From NCBI GenBank assembly GCA_002364755.1, contig DEZI01000002.1, forward strand, positions 114,585 to 178,584: a stretch of DNA of 64,000 bases. The letters run 5' to 3'. Origin of the DNA: Stenotrophomonas maltophilia. Lineage in GTDB: Bacteria > Pseudomonadota > Gammaproteobacteria > Xanthomonadales > Xanthomonadaceae. A model generated the notes under the pieces. The model ran no database searches. It was not told the DNA's origin and saw nothing but the letters and a program-made list of their open reading frames with translations. The position numbers and the translations under genes are program-made. Of the stretch, positions 7,986 to 16,252 are shown one piece after another. The first letter of the stretch is position 1. Every line of letters begins with the position of its first letter.

Positions 7986-9896
7986 TTAATGCCTGTTGGC
8001 CTCACGTGCCGGAAAGGGGACCACTTTAGCGGAAGAGATGTATGCGTCTTGTTCAATCGGAGAGAACTCCGGCATGGTCGCGAACAGTACTTCCCGAATC
8101 GTATCCGTGTCGTACTCGGTGATTGCAGCACGCAGTCTCGGCACGTTGCCCAGCACCACGTCGCGCGAGAACGTGCGCACGCCGGCTTCGAGCACCTTGG
8201 GGTGCGAGGTCGGCCGGTAATCCTCGTCCGAATAGAACAGGGTCTCGTGCAGCTTCTCGCCCGGACGCAGGCCGGTATAGATGATCGGAATGTCCTTGTA
8301 CGGCTGCTTGCCGGCCAGGCGGATCATCTGTTCGGCGAGCACGCGGATCGGCACCGGCTCACCCATGTCCAGGGTGTAGATGGCACCGTGCGAGCCCGAA
8401 GCCGCCGCCTGCAGGATCAGCTGGCAGGCTTCGGGGATCGTCATGAAGTAACGGGTCACTTCCGGGTCGGTCACCGTGATCGGGCCGCCGCGCAGGATCT
8501 GCTCCCGGAACAGCGGCACCACGCTGCCGGCCGAGTCGAGCACGTTGCCGAAGCGCACGGTCACGAAACGGGTGTGCTTGGACGTCTGGTCCAGGCTCTG
8601 GCAGATCATCTCGGCGTAGCGCTTGCTGGCGCCCAGCGCATTGACCGGGTCGACCGCCTTGTCGGTGGAGATGAACACGAAATGCTCGACGCGCGCTTCC
8701 ATGCACGCGCGCGCCACGTTCTCGGTGGCGAGGATGTTGTTGCGCACGGCTTCGCGCAGCTGGCGCTCCAGCACCGGCACATGCTTGTACGCGGCCGCAT
8801 GGAAGGCGGTATCGACCGGGTGCAGCGACAGCGCGTGGCGCATCACCGCGGGGTCGCCGACGTCGCCGAGCACAGCTTCGATCTGCACGTCGGGGAAGCT
8901 GCGGCGCAGCTCGGCCTCGATGGTCAGCAGCAGTAGTTCGCTCATTTCCAGCATGACGATGCGCCCGGCACCGTGGCGCGCGCACTGGCGGCACAGTTCC
9001 GAACCGATCGAGCCGCCGGCACCGGTGACCATCACCGTGCGCCCGCCCAGCCAACCGCGGATCAGGTTCCAGTCCGGCATGATCGGCTTGCGGCCGAGCA
9101 GGTCCTCGATGGCCACTTCCTTCAGCTGGCCCGGCAGCGACTGGCCCTGCAGGATGTCGCTGAGCTTGGGCACCGTGCGGAACGGGATGCCGGTGCTCTC
9201 GCAGATGGCCACCACGCGCTGCATGCCCACCGCATCCAGCGACGGAATGGCGATGACCAGCAGCTTGGCCGCGGTTTCGCGGGCCACGGCCGGGGCATCG
9301 TCGAGGGTGCCCAGGATCGGCAGGCTCTGCAGCTTGGCACCACGCAGGTGCGGGGCGTCGTCCAGCAGGCCCACCGGCTCGAAGTTGCCCGAGCGGCGCA
9401 GGTCGCGCACGAGGGTCTCGGCGGCCTGGCCGGCGCCGAGGATCAGCACGCGACGCGCGGTCGAATCGGACTGCAGCGCCTGGTAGTCCTTCCACGCGCG
9501 ATACAGCAGGCGCGGCGCGCCCAGCAGTGCCGACAGCGCGAACGGATAGATCACCAGCACCGACAGCGGCACGCCGTTGAAGCGCTTCCAGGCCAGTACC
9601 AGGACGATGGCGACCAGGCCGATGAAACTGGCCTTGAAGATGTTCAGCAGGTCGCTGACGCTGGCGAACCGCCACAGGCCGCGGTACAGGCCGACCCGCC
9701 AGAACACGATGCCCTGCAGCGCCAGCACCAGCGTCGTATCGACGTTCCACAAGGGCAGCGACGGGGCGTCAGGCAGGATGGAGTAACGGCCGGCATGCAG
9801 CAGCTGCCAGCAGGCCCAGACCATGAACAGGTCATGGCAGACGATGGCCGTGCGAGGCAACAGACCGAGGATTCTGTCTCGCCAGGGTGAAGACAT
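7986..9896 (-). CDS. Membrane-bound nucleoside-diphosphate-sugar dehydratase/epimerase, CapD/WbpM type
   Basis: A 636-residue protein of the WbpM/PglF/CapD class, which makes 4-keto-6-deoxy UDP-sugars for O-antigen or capsule. Four hydrophobic segments lie in the first ~130 residues. A CoA-binding-like Rossmann region follows (VLILGAGQAAETLVRDL), then the long SDR catalytic domain with VTGAGGSIGSELCRQ (about residue 290) and STDKAVDPVNALGASKR. The usual SDR Tyr of Y-x3-K is absent: the position holds Leu (LGASK), where many relatives have Met. It sits between the WecA-like transferase (15 nt) and galU (0 nt). The sugar product cannot be told from sequence. Confidence 0.85.
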   Translation of the reverse strand: MSSPWRDRILGLLPRTAIVCHDLFMVWACWQLLHAGRYSILPDAPSLPLWNVDTTLVLALQGIVFWRVGLYRGLWRFASVSDLLNIFKASFIGLVAIVLVLAWKRFNGVPLSVLVIYPFALSALLGAPRLLYRAWKDYQALQSDSTARRVLILGAGQAAETLVRDLRRSGNFEPVGLLDDAPHLRGAKLQSLPILGTLDDAPAVARETAAKLLVIAIPSLDAVGMQRVVAICESTGIPFRTVPKLSDILQGQSLPGQLKEVAIEDLLGRKPIMPDWNLIRGWLGGRTVMVTGAGGSIGSELCRQCARHGAGRIVMLEMSELLLLTIEAELRRSFPDVQIEAVLGDVGDPAVMRHALSLHPVDTAFHAAAYKHVPVLERQLREAVRNNILATENVARACMEARVEHFVFISTDKAVDPVNALGASKRYAEMICQSLDQTSKHTRFVTVRFGNVLDSAGSVVPLFREQILRGGPITVTDPEVTRYFMTIPEACQLILQAAASGSHGAIYTLDMGEPVPIRVLAEQMIRLAGKQPYKDIPIIYTGLRPGEKLHETLFYSDEDYRPTSHPKVLEAGVRTFSRDVVLGNVPRLRAAITEYDTDTIREVLFATMPEFSPIEQDAYISSAKVVPFPAREANRH

Positions 9897-9911
9897 ATGT
9901 AGCGTAATTCC

Positions 9912-10889
9912 TTATCGGTGGCGCAATCCATTGCGCAGGAGGAGCCATAGCAGGGCCATCGCGGAAATCCACGCGACCGCTGCGGCAGCCTCCCACCTCG
10001 ACTGCAATCTGGTGCAAACAAAGAACACTGTAATACTGAACAGGCCTGCAATGAAGTACATCCCTGTCACCTGGGCGTGGCTGGCTCCTGCCTGCACTGC
10101 GCGCTGGTAGACGTGCTGGGTGTGGGGTTCCATCCAGCGCTCCCCTGAAAGGATGCGCGCCAACAGCGTGAAGCCCGCGTCCACAAGGAACGGCGAAAGG
10201 GGTACCAGCAGCAGCAACCAGTTGATTTCCGTACGCACCGCGGCCACTGCCAGCACTACCGAGACCGCGTAGCCAAGAGCGCCACTTCCGACATCGCCCA
10301 TGAAAATGCGCGCGTTCGGAAAATTGAATGGGAGGAAACCAAGGCAGGCCAGGCCGAGCACGATCGCCACCAGTGAATACGGCCACGGCAGCACCAGCGC
10401 GAAGCCCAGCGCAGCAACCACCGCCTGGCTGCTGGCGATGCCGTTGATCCCATCCATGAAGTTCCAGATGTTGATCAGCGAGGCGGTGAACACCAGCACC
10501 AACAGGGCCAGCAGCCAGCTGCCGCCATGCACCTTGACCAGCGCGGCCAGCAGGCCGGCGGCGATGAAATGGACCAGCAGGCGGCGCAGGGCCGGCAGCG
10601 GCCGGTGGTCGTCCCACCAGCCGATGCCTGCCACCAGCACCAGGCCGAGGCTGGCCACCAGCAGGCTGGGCATGGCCACCGGCCACGCCCACATGGCGGC
10701 AACCGCTGCCACCAGCAGGCTGATGACGATGGCGATGCCACCGCCGCGCGGGGTCGCCACGCTATGGCTGCGGCGTTCGCCCGGCTGATCCATCAGCTGC
10801 CGGCGCAGCGCGTAGCCACGCGCCACCCAGGTCAGTGCGGCGCTGAGCAGGGCCAGCCCCAGCAGCGCGGCCATCACCCGCCAGGCCAT
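9912..10889 (-). CDS. Polyprenyl-phosphate glycosyl-1-phosphate transferase, MraY/WecA family
   Basis: Integral membrane enzyme that would transfer a HexNAc-1-phosphate to undecaprenyl phosphate, starting O-antigen or exopolysaccharide synthesis. The 325 residues are mostly hydrophobic, with about ten membrane segments. Family motifs are the basic cytoplasmic loop with SVATPRGGGIAI, DDHRPLP, NIWNFMDGINGIA and GDVGSGALGY. The gene lies 3 nt after lapB and 15 nt before the dehydratase, the arrangement of a WbpL/WbpM-type pair. Whether it is WecA-like or WbpL-like in substrate is open. Confidence 0.85.
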   Translation of the reverse strand: MAWRVMAALLGLALLSAALTWVARGYALRRQLMDQPGERRSHSVATPRGGGIAIVISLLVAAVAAMWAWPVAMPSLLVASLGLVLVAGIGWWDDHRPLPALRRLLVHFIAAGLLAALVKVHGGSWLLALLVLVFTASLINIWNFMDGINGIASSQAVVAALGFALVLPWPYSLVAIVLGLACLGFLPFNFPNARIFMGDVGSGALGYAVSVVLAVAAVRTEINWLLLLVPLSPFLVDAGFTLLARILSGERWMEPHTQHVYQRAVQAGASHAQVTGMYFIAGLFSITVFFVCTRLQSRWEAAAAVAWISAMALLWLLLRNGLRHR

Positions 10890-10892
10890 GGC

Positions 10893-12071
10893 TCAGAGCA
10901 CCGCGTAATTCAGCAGTGGCTTGACCGTGCCCCATTCCTTGCAGCTCGGGCACTGCCAGTGGTGGGTACGCGCACCGAAGCCGCAGCGCGTGCAGCGGTA
11001 GGCCGGGTTGCGCACCAGCAGCTGGTCGGTGATGTGCTTGAGGTCGTGCAGGGTGGCGGTGGAGTCCGCGCCTTCGGCCAGGGTCAGGTCGATCAGCGCC
11101 GATTCGCCGCGCACCGACGGGCGATCCTTCAGCTGGCGGCCGAGATAGGCACGGGCCGGAGCCACACCCTCCTGCTCTTCCATCAGGCGGGTCAGTGCCA
11201 GCACCGGGGCGATGCCGCGATAGTGCTCGGTCATTTCCGACAGGAACGCACGCGCGCCGCCGAGGTCGCCCACCTTGCGGTAGTTCTCCATCAGCGCCGG
11301 CAGCAGCTCGGGCAGGTACTCGGGATCGTTGCGCGCGGCACGCTCGAAGGCGCGCACGGCGGCCTCGGCATTGCCGGCATCGGTTTCCAGGCGGCCTTCG
11401 ATGATGCCGGCACGCACCGACATCGCATCGGCCTGGTAGGCGCGGGCGATGGCCGCCCTCGCCTCTTCCAGCTTGCCGGCGCCACGGAAGCGCTCGGCCA
11501 GCTCGCATTCGAACTGCCCGATCAGCTTGCCCATCGGCTCGCCGGTGACATCTTCGAAGCGGGTGGCGTTGTCGATGGCCTTTTCCCAGTCGCGCTCGGC
11601 CTGGTAGATGCCGATCAGGTGCTTGAGCGCCTGCGGTGCGCGCTGATCCAGCTGGGCCAGTTCGGTGAACACGGTTTCGGCGCGGTCCAGCAGGCCGGAC
11701 TTCATGTAGTCCTCGCCCAGCGCCAGCAGGGCCTGCACGCGCTGCGCGTCGCTCAGGTCGCTTCGGTTGACCAGGCCCTGGTGCAGGCGGATCGCGCGAT
11801 CCACTTCACCACGACGGCGGAACAGGTGGCCCAGCGCGACCTGGGTCTCGAAGGTTTCCTTGTCCAGCTCGGCGATGTGCAGGAACAGTTCGATGGCCTT
11901 GTCCGGCTGCTCGTTGAGCAGGTAGTTCAAGCCGCGGAAATAGGTGCTGGACAGGTGGCTGACCTGGTTGTCGCCATGGCGTTGCCCGCCGCGCCGTCCA
12001 ATGACCCAGCCGGCCAGCGCCGCCAGGGGAAGGAACAGGAAGAACCAGAACCACTCGGTGACGAAATCCAT
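10893..12071 (-). CDS. lapB: Lipopolysaccharide assembly protein LapB (YciM)
   Basis: Inner-membrane TPR protein that in E. coli brings LpxC to FtsH for degradation and so sets LPS synthesis. The 392 residues show one N-terminal membrane helix (WFWFFLFLPLAALAGWVIG), a run of TPR helices over about residues 40-350, and a C-terminal rubredoxin-like zinc ribbon with two Cys-x2-Cys pairs (CTRC and CPSC). Length and architecture are typical. lapA ends 6 nt upstream, and the pair belongs to the rpsA-ihfB-lapA-lapB block common in gammaproteobacteria. Confidence 0.95.
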   Translation of the reverse strand: MDFVTEWFWFFLFLPLAALAGWVIGRRGGQRHGDNQVSHLSSTYFRGLNYLLNEQPDKAIELFLHIAELDKETFETQVALGHLFRRRGEVDRAIRLHQGLVNRSDLSDAQRVQALLALGEDYMKSGLLDRAETVFTELAQLDQRAPQALKHLIGIYQAERDWEKAIDNATRFEDVTGEPMGKLIGQFECELAERFRGAGKLEEARAAIARAYQADAMSVRAGIIEGRLETDAGNAEAAVRAFERAARNDPEYLPELLPALMENYRKVGDLGGARAFLSEMTEHYRGIAPVLALTRLMEEQEGVAPARAYLGRQLKDRPSVRGESALIDLTLAEGADSTATLHDLKHITDQLLVRNPAYRCTRCGFGARTHHWQCPSCKEWGTVKPLLNYAVL

Positions 12072-12077
12072 CTTCGA

Positions 12078-12362
12078 TCAGCGTCCATCAAAAGATTGGG
12101 AGGGAGAAACCGGCGCCACCGGGGTGGCGACCGACTTGTTGGCGCGGCGCAGCTGGGCGTAGAGCGGAATGACCACGCTCACCAGCACCAGGCCGGCACC
12201 GACAATGACACCGATCAGCAGCGAAGCGATGATCGCCACGCCGATCGAGGTCTTGAGTTGGGTGAAAAGCAGGTTGATGGTCATCTCGTCCATGTTCATG
12301 GCGCCGATGATCAACCCGAGAAGCAGAACCGCCAGCAGGACCAGCAGACGAAAAACCTTCAT
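12078..12362 (-). CDS. lapA: Lipopolysaccharide assembly protein LapA (DUF1049)
   Basis: A 94-residue inner-membrane protein with two hydrophobic helices (about residues 4-22 and 42-62) joined by a short loop containing MNMDEMTINLLF. The basic C-terminal tail (QLRRANKSV) should be cytoplasmic. It is the usual partner of LapB and lies 6 nt upstream of it. The exact molecular role of LapA is unsettled even in E. coli, where it acts with LapB in LPS assembly. Confidence 0.9.
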   Translation of the reverse strand: MKVFRLLVLLAVLLLGLIIGAMNMDEMTINLLFTQLKTSIGVAIIASLLIGVIVGAGLVLVSVVIPLYAQLRRANKSVATPVAPVSPSQSFDGR

Positions 12363-12439
12363 GCGACAGCTCCAGTGGCAGGAGGTCGTAGCTTATCCGA
12401 CTCGCCGCGGTATTCGCACGCAGTGACGCGACAGGACAC

Positions 12440-12745
12440 TCAGGCCGGATCGGCGTCCAGCGGCAGCACACTGCTGACCCGCTCACGCAGTTCCTTGCCC
12501 GGCTTGAAATGGGGAACGTGCTTGCCCGGCAGGGCGACCGATTCGCCGGTCTTGGGGTTGCGGCCCAGGCGCGGCGGACGGTAGTGCAGCGAGAAGCTGC
12601 CAAAGCCACGGATTTCGATGCGATCCCCTGCAGAAAGGGAACCGCCCATCATCTCCAGCAACGACTTCACCGCCAGATCGACATCATCGGCCTTCAGGTG
12701 CGCCTGGCGGCGCGCGAGGATTTCGATCAGTTCGGATTTGGTCAT
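12440..12745 (-). CDS. ihfB: Integration host factor subunit beta
   Basis: HU/IHF-family DNA-bending protein that pairs with IhfA. The 101 residues begin [14 protein letters not shown] and contain the beta-arm signature [21 protein letters not shown], including the intercalating Pro region (RNP). The C-terminal tail is slightly extended. It follows rpsA on the same strand, as in E. coli, with a strong hairpin in the gap. Confidence 0.95.
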
Positions 12746-12778
12746 TGCCGGCTCACATCAGGGGTCACTCACCCTGAA

Positions 12779-12805
12779 ACGGCCCGGGCAGGATGCCCGG
12801 GCCGT
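12779..12805 (-). terminator. Strong hairpin between rpsA and ihfB
   Basis: An 11-bp perfect stem (ACGGCCCGGGC / GCCCGGGCCGT) with a 5-nt loop lies 30 nt after the rpsA stop. On the minus strand only TTT with C follows, so it may be a partial terminator or an mRNA 3'-end stabiliser allowing some readthrough into ihfB. Confidence 0.55.
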
Positions 12806-12834
12806 CCAGGAAACAACGTACAGCGTAAGGCCGA

Positions 12835-14520
12835 TTACTCGGACTTGTTGCCGCTCAGCTGTGCACGCAGCAGCGCGCCCAGCTGGGTGGTGCCGCTGGC
12901 AGCCGAGGAGGACTGGTATTCCTCCAGCACTTCGCGCATTTCCGCGTCGTCCTTGGCCTTGATCGACAGCTGCAGGGTACGGCCCTTGCGGTCCATGCCA
13001 ACGAACTTGGCTTCGACCTTGTCGCCGACCTTCAGGTGCTGGGTGGCGTCGTCAACGCGCTCGTTGGCGATGTCGCGTGCCGAGACGTAACCTTCGATGC
13101 CGTCAGCCAGCTCGATGATCGCGCCCTTGGCGTCGACTTCCTTCACCACGCCTTCGACCTTGGAGCCCTTCGGATTGGCAGCCATGTACTGGCCGAACGG
13201 ATCCTGCTCCAGCTGCTTCACGCCCAGGGAGATGCGCTCGCGCTCCGGATCGACAGCCAGGACAACGGCGTCCAGGGTATCGCCCTTCTTGAAGTTGCGA
13301 ACGATGTCTTCGCCAGTGGTCGCCCAGCTGATGTCGGACAGGTGAACCAGGCCGTCGATGCCGCCGTCCAGGCCGATGAAGATGCCGAAGTCGGTGATCG
13401 ACTTGATCTGGCCCGACACCTTGTCACCCTTCTTGTGGGTGGCAGCGAAGGTTTCCCACGGATTGGCGGCAACCTGCTTCATGCCCAGCGAGATGCGGCG
13501 ACGCTCTTCATCGACGTCCAGCACCATCACTTCGACTTCGTCACCCACCTGCACAACCTTGGACGGGTTGACGTTCTTGTTGGTCCAATCCATCTCGGAG
13601 ACGTGCACCAGGCCTTCGACGCCCGGCTCGATCTCAACGAACGCGCCGTAATCGGTGACGTTGGAGACCTTGCCGAAGACGCGGCTGTTGGCCGGGTAAC
13701 GACGGGCGATGTTATCCCACGGATCTTCGCCCAGCTGCTTCAGGCCCAGCGAAACGCGGTTGCGCTCGCGGTCGAACTTCAGCACGCGCACGTCCAGCTC
13801 GTCGCCGACGTTCACGACTTCGGACGGATGGCGCACGCGCTTCCATGCCATGTCGGTGATGTGCAGCAGGCCGTCGATACCGCCCAGGTCCACGAACGCG
13901 CCGTAGTCGGTCAGGTTCTTGACGACACCCTTCAGGATCGCGCCTTCCTGCAGCTTGTCCATCAGCTGCTCGCGCTCTTCCGAGTGCTCGCTTTCGACGA
14001 CAGCGCGGCGCGAAACCACGACGTTGTTACGCTTGCGGTCCAGCTTGATGAGCTTGAACTCGAGTTCCTTGCCTTCCAGGTAGGCCGGATCGCGCACCGG
14101 GCGCACATCGACCAGGGAACCGGGCAGGAAGGCGCGGACATCCTTGATGTCCACGGTGAAACCACCCTTGACCTTGCCGCTGATGCGGCCGGTGATGGTT
14201 TCGTTCTTTTCCAACGCTTCTTCCAGCTCGTCCCACACCATCGCGCGCTTGGCCTTCTCGCGCGACAGGACGGTTTCGCCGAAGCCGTTCTCGATGGAGT
14301 CGAGGGCGACCTTGACGATGTCGCCTTCGGCGACGTCGATTTCGCCAGCGTCGTTACGGAACTGTTCGATCGGCACGATGCCTTCGGACTTCAGGCCAGC
14401 GTTGATCACCACGACGTCGCCGCGGACTTCAACAACGGTACCGCTGACGATGGCGCCCGGCTTCAGCTTGGCCAGGTTGGCCTGGCTGGCTTCAAACAGT
14501 TCGGCAAATGATTCGGTCAT
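12835..14520 (-). CDS. rpsA: 30S ribosomal protein S1
   Basis: Ribosomal protein that binds and unfolds mRNA leaders during initiation. It has 561 residues with six S1-type OB domains in tandem, repeating patterns such as G-x-V-x-x-x-T-D-Y-G-A-F-V-D/E-x-G-G-I-x-G-L-x-H. The chosen start (MTESFAELFEAS) at 14520 is the conserved S1 N-terminus; an upstream in-frame Met at 14541 would add seven residues. It lies 213 nt after cmk. In E. coli S1 represses its own translation; the hairpin in this leader (GGGGCATGTCCCC, near 14567-14579) is a place to look for that. Confidence 0.96.
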   Translation of the reverse strand: MTESFAELFEASQANLAKLKPGAIVSGTVVEVRGDVVVINAGLKSEGIVPIEQFRNDAGEIDVAEGDIVKVALDSIENGFGETVLSREKAKRAMVWDELEEALEKNETITGRISGKVKGGFTVDIKDVRAFLPGSLVDVRPVRDPAYLEGKELEFKLIKLDRKRNNVVVSRRAVVESEHSEEREQLMDKLQEGAILKGVVKNLTDYGAFVDLGGIDGLLHITDMAWKRVRHPSEVVNVGDELDVRVLKFDRERNRVSLGLKQLGEDPWDNIARRYPANSRVFGKVSNVTDYGAFVEIEPGVEGLVHVSEMDWTNKNVNPSKVVQVGDEVEVMVLDVDEERRRISLGMKQVAANPWETFAATHKKGDKVSGQIKSITDFGIFIGLDGGIDGLVHLSDISWATTGEDIVRNFKKGDTLDAVVLAVDPERERISLGVKQLEQDPFGQYMAANPKGSKVEGVVKEVDAKGAIIELADGIEGYVSARDIANERVDDATQHLKVGDKVEAKFVGMDRKGRTLQLSIKAKDDAEMREVLEEYQSSSAASGTTQLGALLRAQLSGNKSE

Positions 14521-14733
14521 TAGATTTACTCTGTTGGACACATGGGTCGGTTGGCTTCCCTATCGGGGACATGCCCCGCTGAAGACCGTTACCGCCCGCC
14601 TGTTGGTCGACCCCGGAAAAGCAGGTCGTGTGTAGTAGGAAAACCGCCACGCATCATTGCGCGGCGGAGCTGGTACAGCACGGCTATGCGCGACCACCAC
14701 CGATGATGCTGGTGGCACTCCCGCGCGAACGGA

Positions 14734-15411
14734 TCAGGCAGCCGGAACCGGAAGCAGATCCATCACTCGGGCAACGACATCATCGATGCCGATGCCTGTG
14801 GTGTCGATGAGGACAGCATCGTCTGCCGGCTTCAAGGGCGCCACGGTACGCTGGGCATCACGGGCGTCGCGGGCCATGATCTCGCGCAGGAGGTCATCAA
14901 AGTTAACAGAAACCCCCTTGTCTTTCAACTGCTTATGCCGGCGCTCGGCGCGCTCCTCGGCGCTGGCGGTCAGGAAGACCTTGTAGGGGGCGTCCTTGAA
15001 GATCACCGTGCCCATGTCGCGGCCGTCGGCGACGAGGCCCGGCAGCTCCCTGAATGCGCGCTGGCGCTCCTTCAGCGCGGCACGGACCTCGGGAATGGCG
15101 GCAATGGCCGAGGCCAGCGCTCCAGTGGTCTCCAAGCGCAGCTCGTCAGTGGCATCGGTGCCGTTGACCATGACCCGCATCGATTCCCCCTGCTCAACAA
15201 ACTGAACATGGGTGTCGAAAGTGCAGCGCACCAGCGCCGAGGCATCGGAGGTATCGATGTCGGCCCAGCTCGCGGCCACGCCCACCGCCCGGTACAGGGC
15301 GCCCGAATCGAGGTAGTACCAGCCCAGGCGGCGCGCCACGATGCGGCTGATGGTACCCTTGCCGGCCCCCGAAGGGCCGTCAATGGTCAGGACGGGAGCG
15401 AGTGGATTCAT
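14734..15411 (-). CDS. cmk: Cytidylate kinase
   Basis: Phosphorylates CMP and dCMP with ATP. The 225 residues start MNPLAPVLTIDGPSGAGKGT, with the P-loop GPSGAGKGT at about residues 12-20. It also contains YLDSGALYR and DGRDMGTVIF, the CMP-binding and family motifs, and a lid region rich in Arg/Lys. Length is normal. The order cmk-rpsA is conserved across gammaproteobacteria. Confidence 0.95.
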   Translation of the reverse strand: MNPLAPVLTIDGPSGAGKGTISRIVARRLGWYYLDSGALYRAVGVAASWADIDTSDASALVRCTFDTHVQFVEQGESMRVMVNGTDATDELRLETTGALASAIAAIPEVRAALKERQRAFRELPGLVADGRDMGTVIFKDAPYKVFLTASAEERAERRHKQLKDKGVSVNFDDLLREIMARDARDAQRTVAPLKPADDAVLIDTTGIGIDDVVARVMDLLPVPAA

Positions 15412-15486
15412 GGGGGTCCTAGCGCGTGTGAAGGGGCCATTCTAGCGCCTGCCCAAGGCCCCGCGCAGAGACTTTGGCGCAACCAC

Positions 15487-15516
15487 TTGAAACGACGACA
15501 AAAAGCCCGGTAGAAT
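15487..15516 (+). promoter_or_regulatory. Sigma-70 promoter for rpmJ
   Basis: TTGAAA (15487-15492) and TAGAAT (15511-15516), 18 bp apart, close to consensus. Transcription would start near 15523, giving a leader of about 85 nt. The -10 lies inside a small inverted repeat AAGCCCG...CGGGCTT (15503-15526). Confidence 0.6.
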
Positions 15517-15608
15517 GGCGGGCTTGAACGAGCGCCAACTGCCGATTGTCTTGCGCATATCGCGGCCACGCTCCACCCGAACAACTACTGTTTACGCCGA
15601 GGTATGCC

Positions 15609-15734
15609 ATGAAAATCCTGTCCTCCCTGAAGTCGGCGAAGGCCCGTCACCGCGACTGCAAGGTCGTCCGTCGTCGTGGCAAGATCTTCGTCATCTGCAA
15701 GTCGAACCCGCGTTTCAAGGCGCGTCAGCGCTAA
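15609..15734 (+). CDS. rpmJ: 50S ribosomal protein L36, type B (zinc-independent form)
   Basis: A 41-residue basic protein starting MKILSSLKSAKARHRDCKVV, the type B L36 (YkgO-like) pattern. It has only two Cys and lacks the C-x2-C...C-x4-H zinc ribbon of type A L36. In E. coli the type B copy replaces the zinc form during zinc shortage under Zur control. In xanthomonads a type B form is common and may be the normal copy. No Zur-like box is evident upstream. A near-consensus promoter and a strong terminator bracket it as a single-gene unit. Confidence 0.9.
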   Translation: MKILSSLKSAKARHRDCKVVRRRGKIFVICKSNPRFKARQR

Positions 15735-15788
15735 GCCTCACGGCCTCCGGGCCGCGGCTGGTCCCACGCGGGACCGACCCGATGCAAG

Positions 15789-15811
15789 AAACCGCCTTCG
15801 GGCGGTTTTTT
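15789..15811 (+). terminator. Intrinsic terminator after rpmJ
   Basis: AAACCGCC-TTCG-GGCGGTTTTTTG: 8-bp stem with a stable TTCG loop and a T-run, 55 nt after the rpmJ stop. Confidence 0.88.
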
Positions 15812-15883
15812 GTTGCGTGCAGCTTTTTTTCCTGCCGTTTTTTGCTGTAATCGCCTTTCTTGACCACTGGGGAGTAGATCGAG

Positions 15884-16213
15884 ATGAAGCATTACCTGAG
15901 CACGCTGGCCGTCCTGGCCACCCTGGCCGCCGCCACGCCGGCGCTGGCCGATACCCTGCTGGTCGACCGCGCCGCTGAAAAGCCGGCCGGTGCCCTGCCC
16001 GTCCGCGGCCAGAGCATGCAGCAGGTGCAGTCGCAGTTCGGCGCGCCGAGCGAGCAGCTGCAGCCGCGTGGCGGGCAGAAGCGCCAGTGGCCGACCATCA
16101 ACCGCTGGGTCTACCCGCAGTTCACTGTCTACTTCGAGAAGCAGAAGGTGATCGACGTGGTGGCCAACAAGGCGGATCCGAACGAGATCGGCCCGAAGCC
16201 GCCGATCCGCTGA
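15884..16213 (+). CDS. Small exported protein of unknown function
   Basis: A 109-residue protein with a clear signal peptide (MKHYLSTLAVLATLAAATPALA, cleavage after ALA). The mature part contains RGQSMQQVQSQFGAP and RWVYPQFTVYFEKQKVIDVV, which loosely recalls small BamE/OmlA-like or 'phosphodiesterase-like' periplasmic proteins, where a G-M-x-x-x-V-x-x-x-x-G-x-P motif precedes a strand pair. It ends in a Pro-rich tail. I cannot assign a function. It lies 39 nt before aguA, after a small hairpin (16222-16236). Confidence 0.75.
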   Translation: MKHYLSTLAVLATLAAATPALADTLLVDRAAEKPAGALPVRGQSMQQVQSQFGAPSEQLQPRGGQKRQWPTINRWVYPQFTVYFEKQKVIDVVANKADPNEIGPKPPIR

Positions 16214-16252
16214 ACCCCCTACCCGCCACTGGCGGGCCTGTGTAGCGAGACC

